A DNA stretch of 64,000 bases from Microbacterium sp. ET2 (GCF_030347395.1 NZ_CP128170.1:372001-436000), one strand, 5' to 3'. Positions 47,235 to 55,807 are shown, counted from the first letter of the stretch. The notes: a model not told the origin generated them from the sequence alone. Program-made: numbers and translations.

Positions 47235-47693
47235 TCACGCGGCCGCTTCGGCCTTGATCTCCTCGACTGCCGCGTTGAAACCGCCGCTGGTCAGCGAGGA
47301 GCCTGCGACGCGATCGACGGAGAGGTCGTCGATGTTCCGGCCGACGACCTCGTCGGCGATGCCGCCGATGAACTGCGACTGGTACCGCTCCGATTCCGGC
47401 CGCTGGGGGTCTCCGGAGACCTCGACGTCGGTGACGACGTCGTCCTGCAGAGTGAGGGTCACGGTGATCTGCTCGACGGACTCGGGAGTGTTGTAGGTGC
47501 CCTCGGCGGTGTACGTCCCGTCGGCGTAGGGTCCTTCGGCCGAGGTGGCGCCCGCATCGCTGCTCGACCCGGCATCCTGGGTTCCGGCGTCGGCCGCGCC
47601 GGTCGAGCATCCGGCCAGGAGAAGGGCTCCGAAGACACCGGCACCGGCGGCGCCGGCGCGGACGGGACGAGGGGCGAGGTCGAGACGGATCAT
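47235..47693 (-). CDS. FMN-binding-domain lipoprotein
   Basis: A 152-residue exported lipoprotein: lipobox LLAGC with Cys29, an Ala/Ser/Gly linker (30-52), then an FMN_bind domain (about 56-150) starting YADGTYTAEG. The C-terminal DRVAGSSLTSGGFNAA holds the flavinylation site in this family; aligned to D-x-x-S/T-G-A-S/T it reads D127-R-V-A-G-S-S133, suggesting Ser133 as the FMN acceptor. GGAGGA precedes the ATG at 47693. It is first of three genes with apbE and the NqrB-reductase fusion and probably receives electrons outside the membrane. Confidence 0.88.
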   Translation of the reverse strand: MIRLDLAPRPVRAGAAGAGVFGALLLAGCSTGAADAGTQDAGSSSDAGATSAEGPYADGTYTAEGTYNTPESVEQITVTLTLQDDVVTDVEVSGDPQRPESERYQSQFIGGIADEVVGRNIDDLSVDRVAGSSLTSGGFNAAVEEIKAEAAA

Positions 47694-47734
47694 TGTTCCT
47701 CCAGGGGAAGCGTCGGATACCGTCATCCTGCCTC

Positions 47735-47752
47735 CCCCTCCCTATGGAGGGG
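47735..47752 (-). terminator. hairpin downstream of prs
   Basis: CCCCTCC (47735-47741), loop CTAT, GGAGGGG (47746-47752), 35 bases beyond the prs stop and before the flavin operon, which is transcribed in the same direction. No T-tract follows. Confidence 0.5.
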
Positions 47753-47786
47753 CTCGGAGCGGTCGCAGGCGCGGCGAAGACTCAGC

Positions 47787-48821
47787 TCACGCAGCGCCGT
47801 CGAACATGCTCGTGACCGAGCCGTCTTCGAACACCTCGCGGATCGCGCGAGCGAGAAGGGGCGCGATCGGGAGGATGGTGAGCCCTGGGAAGCGCTTCTC
47901 ATCCGGCACCGGCACGGTGTCCGTGACGACGACCTCGTCGATCGACTCGCTGCGCAGACGCTGGGCGGCCGGATCGCTGAAGATCGCGTGGGTCGCGGCG
48001 ACGATGACGCGCTCCGCACCGCTGGCTTTGAGCGCTTCGGCGGCCTTGACGATCGTGCCGCCGGTGTCGATCATGTCGTCGACGAGGAGGCAGACGCGCC
48101 CCTTCACCTCACCGACGATCTCGTTGACGGTGACCTGGTTCGCCACATTCGGATCGCGGCGCTTGTGGATGATCGCCAGCGGCGCCCCGAGGCTGTCAGA
48201 CCACGTGTCGGCGACACGCACACGACCGGTGTCGGGTGAGACGACGGTCAGCTTGGCGCGGTCGGCGGCGCTGAGGGTGTCGCGGAAGTACTCCAGCAGC
48301 ACGGGCTTGGCGAACAGGTGATCGACCGGACCGTCGAAGAAGCCCTGGATCTGGGCGGCGTGCAGGTCGACGCTCATGACGCGATCGGCGCCCGCGGTGC
48401 GGAGCAGGTCGGCGACGAGGCGCGCGCTGATCGGTTCGCGCCCACGGCCCTTCTTGTCCTGTCGGCTGTAGGGATAGTACGGCGCGACGACGGTGATGCG
48501 CTTCGCCGAGGCCCGCTTGGCCGCGTCGAGCATGATGAGAGTCTCCATCAGCCACTCGTTGACCGGCGGTCCGAAGCTCTGCACCAGGAAGAAGTCGCAT
48601 CCGCGGATCGACACTTCGAATCGGGTCAGGATCTCCCCGGAGGCGAAGGTGCGGTATTCGGTGGGCACGAGCTGCGTGCCCAGTCCCGCGGCGACCTCGG
48701 CGGCGAGGTCCGGGTGCGAGCGACCGGCTGCCACGACGAGCCGCTTCTTGGTCTTGGCGACGATTCCGGGGGCGATGTCGTTGTCGCGGTCGAGATCAAC
48801 TGTCTTCGTTTTGCGCGCCAT
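47787..48821 (-). CDS. prs: ribose-phosphate pyrophosphokinase
   Basis: Makes PRPP from ribose 5-phosphate and ATP for nucleotide, histidine and tryptophan synthesis. The 344-residue protein contains the PRPP-synthase signature DLHAAQIQGFFDGPVDH, the flexible-loop KRRDPN, and the PRPP-binding VDDMIDTGGTI. About 20 extra N-terminal residues (MARKTKTVDLDRDND) precede the usual start. The ATG at 48821 overlaps the end of glmU by 26 bases, giving the classic glmU-prs unit. Confidence 0.96.
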   Translation of the reverse strand: MARKTKTVDLDRDNDIAPGIVAKTKKRLVVAAGRSHPDLAAEVAAGLGTQLVPTEYRTFASGEILTRFEVSIRGCDFFLVQSFGPPVNEWLMETLIMLDAAKRASAKRITVVAPYYPYSRQDKKGRGREPISARLVADLLRTAGADRVMSVDLHAAQIQGFFDGPVDHLFAKPVLLEYFRDTLSAADRAKLTVVSPDTGRVRVADTWSDSLGAPLAIIHKRRDPNVANQVTVNEIVGEVKGRVCLLVDDMIDTGGTIVKAAEALKASGAERVIVAATHAIFSDPAAQRLRSESIDEVVVTDTVPVPDEKRFPGLTILPIAPLLARAIREVFEDGSVTSMFDGAA

Positions 48822-50268
48822 CGTCCGCTTTCTGTGACGTCCGGGCTCGCGCTGCGACCTCGGCCGCGGCCGTCCCGGGCCTGTTCTTCTCGACCCACCC
48901 CTCCACGTTGCGCTGAGGGGCCACACTCAGGGCCAGAGCGCCGGCGGGGACATCCTTGCGGATGACGGCGCCGGCTCCGGTCTTCGCGCCGTCTCCGATC
49001 CTAACGGGCGCGACGAAGACGTTGTGCGAGCCGCTGTGGACCTCGTCGCCGATCTCGGTGCGGTGCTTGGCGAGATCGTCGTAGTTGGCCGTGATCGCTC
49101 CGGCACCGAGGTTGACGCCGGTGCCGATGGTGGTGTCGCCGATGTACGACAGGTGCGGCACCTTGCTGCGCTCGCCGATGTCGGAGTTCTTCACCTCGAC
49201 GAACGTGCCGATCCTGCCACCGGCCCCCAGCCGCGCGTTGGGGCGGAGGTACGCGAACGGTCCCACCGTCGCATCGGCGCCGATCACGGCGAGGGTGGCA
49301 TCGGTGCGGGTGACCGTCGCCCGCTCCCCCACCTCGCAGTCCACGAGGGTGGTGTCGGGACCGACCACGGCTCCCTCGCCGATGACGGTCGCACGCAGCA
49401 CGTGCGTGCCCGGGAGCAGGGTGACGTCGGGCGCGAGGGTCGCGGTGACATCGATCCAGGTCGTGGCGGGATCCATCACGGTCACGCCTTCGCGCTGCCA
49501 GTGGCGGACGGTGCGGGTGTTCAGCGTGCGCGCCGCCTCGGACAGCTGGATGCGATCGTTCACCCCGAGTGCGGCGGCCGCGTCGGGCGCGGTGACGGCG
49601 GCGACGGGCAGCCCCGCCTCGCGCAGCAGACCGATGACGTCGGTGAGGTACTTCTCACCCTGCGCGTTCGCGGTGCCCACCCGTGCGAGCTGGCGTCGGA
49701 GCGAGGACGCCTGGAAGACGTAGACCCCCGCGTTGATCTCGCTGACGGCGAGTTCGGCGGGAGCAGCATCCTTCTGCTCCACGATCCGCGCGACGGTGTC
49801 GTCGCCCGAGCGGATGACCCGCCCATAGCCCGACGCGTCGTCCAGCACGGCCGTCAGCAGGGTCGCGGCTGCCCGCCGCTCGCGGTGGGCGTCCAAGAGG
49901 GTGGCGAGCATCTGAGTGTCGAGCAGCGGCACGTCGCCACTGAGGACCAGGACGTCGTCGTCCTCTTCGCCGAGAGCCGCCAGCCCGAGCTCGACCGCAC
50001 GCCCGGTGCCGGGAACCTCGTCCTGATCGACGATCACCGCCCCCGGGGACACCTCGGTCGCCTCGAACGCGACGAGGTCGCGTTCGTGACGCACGACGAC
50101 GGCCGTGTTGCGGGGGCTGAGTCCCGCGGCGGTCTGCAGCACGTGACCCAGGAGCGACCGGCCGCCGATGCGGTGGAGCACCTTCGGCGTGGCGGACTTC
50201 ATCCGTGTGCCCTGCCCCGCGGCGAGGACGATCACCGAGAGGGAGGAGGTGGCGGTGGTGTCTGTCAT
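48796..50268 (-). CDS. glmU: bifunctional N-acetylglucosamine-1-phosphate uridyltransferase / glucosamine-1-phosphate acetyltransferase
   Basis: Catalyses the last two steps to UDP-GlcNAc for peptidoglycan. The 490-residue enzyme has the nucleotidyltransferase domain (about 1-240) with LAAGQGTRMKS and LSGDVPLL, then a left-handed beta-helix acyltransferase domain (about 260-460) with hexapeptide repeats and the conserved PHLSYIGDTTIG and GAGAITANYDD. A tail of about 30 residues overlaps prs. The ATG at 50268 lies one base after the tRNA-Gln, so tRNA 3' processing would leave an almost leaderless mRNA. Confidence 0.96.
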   Translation of the reverse strand: MTDTTATSSLSVIVLAAGQGTRMKSATPKVLHRIGGRSLLGHVLQTAAGLSPRNTAVVVRHERDLVAFEATEVSPGAVIVDQDEVPGTGRAVELGLAALGEEDDDVLVLSGDVPLLDTQMLATLLDAHRERRAAATLLTAVLDDASGYGRVIRSGDDTVARIVEQKDAAPAELAVSEINAGVYVFQASSLRRQLARVGTANAQGEKYLTDVIGLLREAGLPVAAVTAPDAAAALGVNDRIQLSEAARTLNTRTVRHWQREGVTVMDPATTWIDVTATLAPDVTLLPGTHVLRATVIGEGAVVGPDTTLVDCEVGERATVTRTDATLAVIGADATVGPFAYLRPNARLGAGGRIGTFVEVKNSDIGERSKVPHLSYIGDTTIGTGVNLGAGAITANYDDLAKHRTEIGDEVHSGSHNVFVAPVRIGDGAKTGAGAVIRKDVPAGALALSVAPQRNVEGWVEKNRPGTAAAEVAARARTSQKADDGAQNEDS

Positions 50269-50269
50269 G

Positions 50270-50341
50270 CTCCGCCGCCAGGACTCGAACCTAGACCTCA
50301 CAGCTCCAAAGGCTGTCGTGCTGCCATTACACCACGGCGGA
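50270..50341 (-). tRNA. tRNA-Gln (anticodon UUG)
   Basis: Reading leftward, acceptor stem TCCGCCG/CGGCGGA, D-arm GTGTAATGGCAGCAC, anticodon stem ACAGC/GCTGT with loop CTTTGGA (50311-50305) giving UUG, T-arm with GTTCGAGTC, discriminator G, CCA not encoded. Its last base is one nucleotide from the glmU start codon. Confidence 0.95.
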
Positions 50342-50374
50342 CCGCGCCCGCAGAGGGCGCCCGGACAAGTCTGC

Positions 50375-50380
50375 CAGAGT
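50375..50380 (+). promoter_or_regulatory. -10-like CAGAGT before the MarR-family gene
   Basis: CAGAGT ends six bases before the ATG at 50387. It keeps A at position 2 and T at position 6 but lacks the first T, so it is a weaker match than others here. Confidence 0.35.
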
Positions 50381-50386
50381 GGATGC

Positions 50387-50884
50387 ATGCCCCGAGAGTC
50401 GGACGAAGTCGACCGCATCGTCGAGGCGTGGGGTGCGCAGCGTCCCGACCTCGATTTCTCGCCCCTGGAAGTGCTCTCCCGGGTGGACAGACTGTCGCGG
50501 CATCTCGATCGCGCCCGACGCGAGGCGTTCCGCCGCAGCGAGTTGGAGCCGTGGGAGTGGGACGTCCTCTCGGCACTGCGACGGGCCGGCGAGCCGTTCC
50601 AGCTGAGCCCCAAGCAGCTGCTGCAGCAGACCCTCGTCTCCAGCGGCACGATGACCAATCGCATCGACCGCCTCGTGGGGCGACGTCTGGTGCGCCGCGA
50701 AGCCGATCCCGGTGACGGGCGGAGCATCCTGGTGACGCTCACCGAGGAGGGACGCACTCGCGTCGACGCAGCGATCACCCGCCTCGTCGACGCCGAAGCC
50801 CTCCTTCTCGGCGCGCTGTCACGAGGTGATCGGGATCGCCTGGCCGGGCTGCTTCGGAAACTCAGCCTGGGTTTCGACGCCTGA
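50387..50884 (+). CDS. MarR-family transcriptional regulator
   Basis: A 165-residue winged-helix regulator. Helices around EPWEWDVLSALRRAG lead to the DNA-binding part QLLQQTLVSSGTMTNRIDRLVGRRLVRREADPGDGRSILVTLTEEG, whose wing DPGDGRSI is characteristic of MarR proteins. It should bind DNA as a dimer; ligand and targets are unknown. It is divergent from tRNA-Gln/glmU and converges with the ABC-F gene across three bases. Confidence 0.92.
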   Translation: MPRESDEVDRIVEAWGAQRPDLDFSPLEVLSRVDRLSRHLDRARREAFRRSELEPWEWDVLSALRRAGEPFQLSPKQLLQQTLVSSGTMTNRIDRLVGRRLVRREADPGDGRSILVTLTEEGRTRVDAAITRLVDAEALLLGALSRGDRDRLAGLLRKLSLGFDA

Positions 50885-50887
50885 GAG

Positions 50888-52702
50888 TCAGCCGATCTGC
50901 TCGATGAGCGCGAACCAGCGCTCCTCCGTGGTGTCACGCTCGGCCTCGAGGGCGCCGATGCGGCTCATCTCCGCCGAGAGGCCCGCGTAGTCGGACTGAT
51001 CGTGGTCGGCCAGGGCGATCTTGGCGCGCGACACCTCCGACTCGAGCTTCTCGATCCGCCGTTCCAGCGCGGCGGCCTCCTTCTGAGCCGCACGGAGCTC
51101 CGCCCCGGTGAGATCCGTCGTGGCCGGCCGCGCAGTCTCCTCGGAGGACGGCGGTGTGGCCGCCGCGGAGAGCCTCCCCGCGGCGCGCAGCCGCAGATAC
51201 TCGTCGACCCCGGCGGGCAGGTGTCGAAGCCGACCCTCCAGCAGCGCATACTGCTGGTCGGTCACCCGCTCCATGAAGTAGCGATCGTGAGAGACGACGA
51301 TGAGGGTGCCGGGCCAGGAGTCCAGGAGATCTTCGAGCGCGGCGAGCATGTCGGTGTCCAGATCGTTGGTCGGCTCGTCGAGGATCAGCACGTTCGGCTG
51401 GGACAGCAGGATCAGCAGCAGCTGCAGGCGCCGCTTCTGCCCGCCCGAGAGGTCGCGGACCGGAGTGGACAGCTGTGCGCTGGCGAATCCCATCCGCTCC
51501 AGCAGCTGGCCGGGTGACAGTTCCTGGGCCTTCGACCCGGCGCCGAGGGTGTACGTCGTCCGAAGGCCCGAGATGACCACGCGGACGGGATCGTCCAGGT
51601 GCGGATCCAGCTCGTCCATCCGCTGGCTGAGGATCGCCACCCGCACGGTCTTCCCCCGTTTGACCCGTCCGGACGTGGGTTCCTGCTCGCCGGAGATGAG
51701 CGACAGCAGGGTGGACTTGCCCGCGCCGTTGACCCCCAGGATGCCGGTGCGCTCACCCGGCGCGATGCGCCACTCGACGTCGTGGAAGACCTCGGTGCGG
51801 GTGGCACCGTCGTCGTAGGCGACCGAGACGTCGAGCAGGTCGACGACGTCCTTGCCGAGTCGGGTGATCGCCAGGGCCTGCAAGGCGACCGGATCACGCA
51901 GCTCGGGCACGTCCTCGATCAGGGCGTTGGCGGCGTCGATGCGGAACTTCGGCTTCGATGTCCGGGCCGGAGCACCGCGTCGCAGCCACGCCAGCTCCTT
52001 GCGCGCGAGGTTCTGACGTCGTGCCTCCATCGCCGCCGCCTGCCGGTCACGCTCGACCCGCTGCAGGATGTAGGCGGCGTACCCGCCCTCGAACGGCTCG
52101 ACGATCCGGTCGTGGACCTCCCAGGTCATGGTGCAGACCTCGTCGAGGAACCAGCGGTCGTGGGTGACGACGAGCAGCCCGCCCTGGTTCGCCGGCCATC
52201 GGCGGCGGATGTGATCGGCGAGCCATGCGATCGCTTCGACATCGAGGTGGTTGGTGGGTTCGTCGAGGAAGAGCACATCCCAGTCGCCGACGAGGAGCGC
52301 TGCCAGGGCGACGCGGCGGCGCTGGCCGCCCGACAACCCGGTGACCGGGCCTTCCCAGTCCAATCCTTCGAGCAGTCCGGCGATCACATCGCGCACGCGT
52401 GGATCACCCGCCCACTCGTGATCGGGACGATCGCCGACCACGGCGAAGCGGACGGTGTGACCGTCATCGAGCGTGTCGGACTGGTCGAGGACACCGACGC
52501 GGACACCCCGCCTGACGGTCACTCGACCGGAATCGGGCTCGAGCCGCCCGGCCAGCAAGGCGAGCAGAGTCGATTTGCCGTCGCCGTTTCGGCCCACGAC
52601 GCCGATGCGGTCTCCCTCGTCGACGCCGAGGGAGATGCCGTCGAAGACGACCTTCGTGGGAAATTCCAGATGCAGGGCTTCAGCCCCGAGAAGATGCGCC
52701 AT
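50888..52702 (-). CDS. ABC-F family ATPase (duplicated ATP-binding cassettes)
   Basis: A 604-residue soluble protein with two ABC domains and no membrane segment. First: GRNGDGKST, LSGGQRRRVALAALL, LFLDEPTNHLD. Second: GVNGAGKST, LSGGQKRRLQLLLIL, LILDEPTNDLD. Between them is the charged ABC-F linker (ARRQNLARKELAWLRRGAPART), and a C-terminal coiled coil at about 530-600. ABC-F proteins act on the ribosome in translation or antibiotic protection. Position beside rsmA-ispE-glmU is that of a housekeeping member. A TAGCCT -10-like element lies nine bases upstream of the ATG. Confidence 0.93.
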   Translation of the reverse strand: MAHLLGAEALHLEFPTKVVFDGISLGVDEGDRIGVVGRNGDGKSTLLALLAGRLEPDSGRVTVRRGVRVGVLDQSDTLDDGHTVRFAVVGDRPDHEWAGDPRVRDVIAGLLEGLDWEGPVTGLSGGQRRRVALAALLVGDWDVLFLDEPTNHLDVEAIAWLADHIRRRWPANQGGLLVVTHDRWFLDEVCTMTWEVHDRIVEPFEGGYAAYILQRVERDRQAAAMEARRQNLARKELAWLRRGAPARTSKPKFRIDAANALIEDVPELRDPVALQALAITRLGKDVVDLLDVSVAYDDGATRTEVFHDVEWRIAPGERTGILGVNGAGKSTLLSLISGEQEPTSGRVKRGKTVRVAILSQRMDELDPHLDDPVRVVISGLRTTYTLGAGSKAQELSPGQLLERMGFASAQLSTPVRDLSGGQKRRLQLLLILLSQPNVLILDEPTNDLDTDMLAALEDLLDSWPGTLIVVSHDRYFMERVTDQQYALLEGRLRHLPAGVDEYLRLRAAGRLSAAATPPSSEETARPATTDLTGAELRAAQKEAAALERRIEKLESEVSRAKIALADHDQSDYAGLSAEMSRIGALEAERDTTEERWFALIEQIG

Positions 52703-52748
52703 ATCCTTTCCAGGCTATGGCCCTCGATCGAGCTCGCGGACCAGCGCC

Positions 52749-54059
52749 TCAGTACCAGAAGCTCAGTCGTGGCGCACGGGGCGTGAGGAAGAGCGGGGCG
52801 ATGACGTCGGGGTCGTCGACCGCGAGGCGTCCTGCGGCGGCCAGCGTGGCCACCGACACGCCGCCGAGGTAGATCGCCGACAACTCCTCGATCCCGAGGC
52901 GCATGACCGGGGCGGCGGAGACGGAATCACCGACGTCTTCGACCGTTCCGATGCCGTCGACCACATGCAGATGCCAACGGCCGGTGGACAGGCCCAGGGA
53001 GTCCTCGACGTCGAGGAGCACATCGCCGGATCCGGTGTAGGTTCGCGCCTCGAGCGCCCGGGGGACGTCGATGATCCGCACGTACTGGTGATCGCGGACC
53101 GTGATCGTCGCGGCGCGCTGGTCGGCGATCATCCACCACAGCGGCTCATCGACGGCGAGTTCGCCGGCGTGGACCTCTCCGATGAGGTCGAGCTCGAGGA
53201 GGAAGCGCCAGAGCGCTGCGTAGGCGACCGGTGTGGCGGCGATGAGCGAGGACACATCGACCCGGGACTTGGTCCAGTCGTCGCTGTTCTCGGTGGCCGT
53301 GTACAGCGCAGCGCCCCGGACCCGTCCGGCGTCGTCGCGCCACTGGATGGCTCGCCGCTTCCCCGGGTCCTTGGCGTCGGGCCGCGTGCCCGCGAAGCTG
53401 TCCCAGTGACCGGCGGGGATCTCCAGTTCGCCCGCCGAGCGCACGCGCACCTCCTCGTGGAGACCGGGCGCTATGTCGCGCCACGTCTCACGGGGGATGA
53501 AGTCCACCCGCCCGGAGCGGCCGGGACCGCGCCATCCGGCCCGCTTGGTGTCGATGACCCAGGTGGCGGCGGGAGCCGCCGGAGCGAAGCCGTAGCGTCC
53601 GTAGAGCGTGGCCTCACTGACGGTCAGCATCGCCAGCGGAATGCCGCCGGCGACGGCGCTGCGCAGCTCCGCCTCGAGAAGGGCGCGCGCGATCCCGCGT
53701 CGCCGGTGCGTGGGGGCGACCGACACGGCGCTCACCGCACTGCCGGGCAGAACACCCCCGCCGGGAAGGGTGAGGTCCGACACCCATGAGGCACTCGTGG
53801 CTACAGGCGCTGAGGTCGTCGGGGTCTCCGGGTCGTAGACCCCCGTCATCCGGCGGTAGTCTCCCCGTGCGCGCGTCTCGCGCACCTGTTCGTCGGTCAG
53901 TTCGGGATCGAGGAATCCTCGGGCGACGACCTGGATGAAGGCCTCACGGTCGGCATCGCCGGTCACCGATCTCATCTCGAGTCCCTGAGCTTCGAGGCGT
54001 TCTCGGGAGATCGGATCCACGTCGCGCGCGAGGTGGGCGTCGGCAGCAGAAGCATCCAT
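52749..54059 (-). CDS. Eis-like GNAT-family N-acetyltransferase
   Basis: A 436-residue protein with the Eis layout: N-terminal GNAT domain whose acetyl-CoA loop is VSVAPTHRRRGIARALLEAE, a second GNAT-like region (SEATLYGRYGFAPA and the following beta-rich part), and a sterol-carrier-protein-like C-terminus ending in PRLSFWY, where the free C-terminal carboxylate acts as base in Eis enzymes. Known Eis proteins acetylate aminoglycosides or lysines; the substrate here is unknown. ATG 54059 follows TAGCGT by seven bases (leaderless). Confidence 0.88.
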   Translation of the reverse strand: MDASAADAHLARDVDPISRERLEAQGLEMRSVTGDADREAFIQVVARGFLDPELTDEQVRETRARGDYRRMTGVYDPETPTTSAPVATSASWVSDLTLPGGGVLPGSAVSAVSVAPTHRRRGIARALLEAELRSAVAGGIPLAMLTVSEATLYGRYGFAPAAPAATWVIDTKRAGWRGPGRSGRVDFIPRETWRDIAPGLHEEVRVRSAGELEIPAGHWDSFAGTRPDAKDPGKRRAIQWRDDAGRVRGAALYTATENSDDWTKSRVDVSSLIAATPVAYAALWRFLLELDLIGEVHAGELAVDEPLWWMIADQRAATITVRDHQYVRIIDVPRALEARTYTGSGDVLLDVEDSLGLSTGRWHLHVVDGIGTVEDVGDSVSAAPVMRLGIEELSAIYLGGVSVATLAAAGRLAVDDPDVIAPLFLTPRAPRLSFWY

Positions 54060-54066
54060 GCCCACC

Positions 54067-54072
54067 ACGCTA
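54067..54072 (-). promoter_or_regulatory. -10 hexamer TAGCGT, leaderless start of the Eis-like gene
   Basis: Leftward TAGCGT ends seven bases before the ATG at 54059 and begins just after the hairpin at 54075-54112. Confidence 0.6.
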
Positions 54073-54074
54073 GT

Positions 54075-54112
54075 GAGGGGCACCGACGGGCGCACGCCCG
54101 CCGATGCCCCTC
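54075..54112 (-). terminator. strong hairpin after the osmolyte ABC importer operon
   Basis: GAGGGGCA (54075-54082) pairs with TGCCCCTC (54105-54112), and CGGGC (54087-54091) with GCCCG (54096-54100), giving a near-continuous stem that starts 12 bases after the substrate-binding protein stop. No T-tract. Confidence 0.6.
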
Positions 54113-54124
54113 CGCTGTGCCGGA

Positions 54125-55048
54125 TCAGGAGATGCCGTTCTCCTCGAGCCACTGGGTGGCGATGTCGGCGCTGGAGAGCTGGTCGACCGTGCTCTGCACG
54201 TTCAGGGCGACCAGCGCCTCCGGGGTCAGCGCAGCGCTGACCTGGTTGATGACGTCGGCGATCTCGTCGGCGATGTCGGCGCTGACCACCGGCACCACGT
54301 TCGAGGCCAGGAACAGGCCCTCGGGGTCGTCGAGCACGACGAGGTCCTCGGTCTGGATGCGCGGGTCGGCGGTGAAGACGTTCGCGACGTTGACGGTGCC
54401 GGCGACGAGGTCCTCGACGGTGGTGTCGCCGGTCGCGGAGAAGGACACATCGACACCGTAGGTGTCGGCGAGGCCCTGGGGACCGTAGGGACGCTCGGCG
54501 AGCTCGGGCGGTCCGCCGAGGGTCAGCGGAACATCGACGTTCGCGAGGTCGGCGATCGAGGTCAGCGAGTACTCGTCGGCGAACGCGGCGGTCACGGTGT
54601 AGGAGTCCTGGTCGCTTGCGGTGGACTGGTCGAGCACCGCCAGCCCCTCGGGAAGGGCGTCGGGCAGAGCGGCATAGACCTCGTCGGCGGTACGGGCCGT
54701 GGTCTCCTCGTCGAAGTACTGCAGCAGGTTGCCGCTGTACTCGGGGAAGAGGTTCACCTCGCCGCTCTCGAGCAGCGGGATGTAGGCGTCGCGCTGTCCG
54801 ATGTTGAACTGCTTCTCGACCTCGAAGCCGGCGTTCTCGAGAGCCTGCGCGTAGATCTCGGCGATGATCTCGTTGGAGTAGTAGGCCTGCGACCCGACGA
54901 CGATCGTGCTGCTGTCGCCCGTTCCGCCGCTGTCGTCACCGTCGCCGGAGTCCAGCGGATCGCTGGACGCGCATCCGGACATCGTGACGACGGCACCCGT
55001 CAGGATCGCGACGCCTGCCAGGCCCTTTCGGAGTCGTGCTGTGAACAT
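54125..55048 (-). CDS. glycine betaine/osmoprotectant ABC importer, substrate-binding lipoprotein
   Basis: A 307-residue lipoprotein: signal with lipobox MSGC (Cys26), an acidic Gly/Ser linker, then an OpuAC/ProX-type binding domain (about 48-305) starting TIVVGSQAYYSNEIIAEIYAQ and containing NLFPEYSGNLLQYF, where aromatic residues cage quaternary amines, and DLVVLDDPEGLFLASNVVP. It is the last gene of a four-gene importer with two permeases and an ATPase. GAGGAAACC precedes the ATG. The exact ligand (betaine, choline, carnitine or ectoine) is not deducible. Confidence 0.93.
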   Translation of the reverse strand: MFTARLRKGLAGVAILTGAVVTMSGCASSDPLDSGDGDDSGGTGDSSTIVVGSQAYYSNEIIAEIYAQALENAGFEVEKQFNIGQRDAYIPLLESGEVNLFPEYSGNLLQYFDEETTARTADEVYAALPDALPEGLAVLDQSTASDQDSYTVTAAFADEYSLTSIADLANVDVPLTLGGPPELAERPYGPQGLADTYGVDVSFSATGDTTVEDLVAGTVNVANVFTADPRIQTEDLVVLDDPEGLFLASNVVPVVSADIADEIADVINQVSAALTPEALVALNVQSTVDQLSSADIATQWLEENGIS

Positions 55049-55087
55049 GGTTTCCTCTTTTCTGATGCGGACGGGGAAGGAGCGGGG

Positions 55088-55807
55088 TCAGGCGGCCGCC
55101 ATGCGCGGGGCCCGGGCACGTGATGAGGTGGACTGCCGCACACCGGCGGCGACACCCCGCGGGACAGCGAGTCGTTGCAGGATCGCGAACACGCCGTCCA
55201 AGACGAGGGCAAGGGCCGCGACGAGGATCGCACCACCGATGATGACCTCGATGCGGCGCAGTTCCAAGCCGGTGATGATGTATTGCCCGAGGCCGCCCAG
55301 TCCGATATACGCGGCGATCGTGACCGTCGCCACGACCTGCAGGGTCGCCGACCGGATGCCGCCGACCAGGAGCGAGAGTCCGAGCGGCACCTCGATCCGC
55401 CAGAGGATCTGCCGTTCGGTCATGCCCATCGACCGGCCCGCATCGATCACCCGGCGATCGATGGCCTCGAATCCGGCGTAGGCCCCGGCCAGGATCGACG
55501 GGATGGCGAGCACGACGAACGTGATGACGGCGGCTTCGGGTTTGCGCAGCACCCCCAGCAGCAGGGTGAGCAGGATCAGCAGTCCGAACGAGGGGATGGC
55601 ACGTGCGGCGCCCGAGATCGCCACGGCGACCTCCCGGCCCTTGCCGGTGTGCCCGATCCACCACCCGATCGGCGTCGCGATCGCGCCGGCGATGATGACG
55701 GACACCACGGTGTACGCGACCTGCTGAGCGAAAGCGACCGGAATGGGGTCGAGGTAGCCGGTGTCTCCGCCGAAGATCCACGCGAACGCGTCGATGAAGT
55801 AGTTCAT
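55088..55807 (-). CDS. osmoprotectant ABC importer permease (second)
   Basis: A 239-residue permease with about five helices. The EAA-type cytoplasmic loop is AGRSMGMTERQILWRIEVPLGL, and LIVGG-like segments typical of OpuC/YehY-family permeases follow. The ATG at 55807 overlaps the stop of the first permease gene (ATGA). The C-terminus is extended by a basic Arg/Ala-rich tail (RQSTSSRARAPRMAAA). Confidence 0.93.
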   Translation of the reverse strand: MNYFIDAFAWIFGGDTGYLDPIPVAFAQQVAYTVVSVIIAGAIATPIGWWIGHTGKGREVAVAISGAARAIPSFGLLILLTLLLGVLRKPEAAVITFVVLAIPSILAGAYAGFEAIDRRVIDAGRSMGMTERQILWRIEVPLGLSLLVGGIRSATLQVVATVTIAAYIGLGGLGQYIITGLELRRIEVIIGGAILVAALALVLDGVFAILQRLAVPRGVAAGVRQSTSSRARAPRMAAA

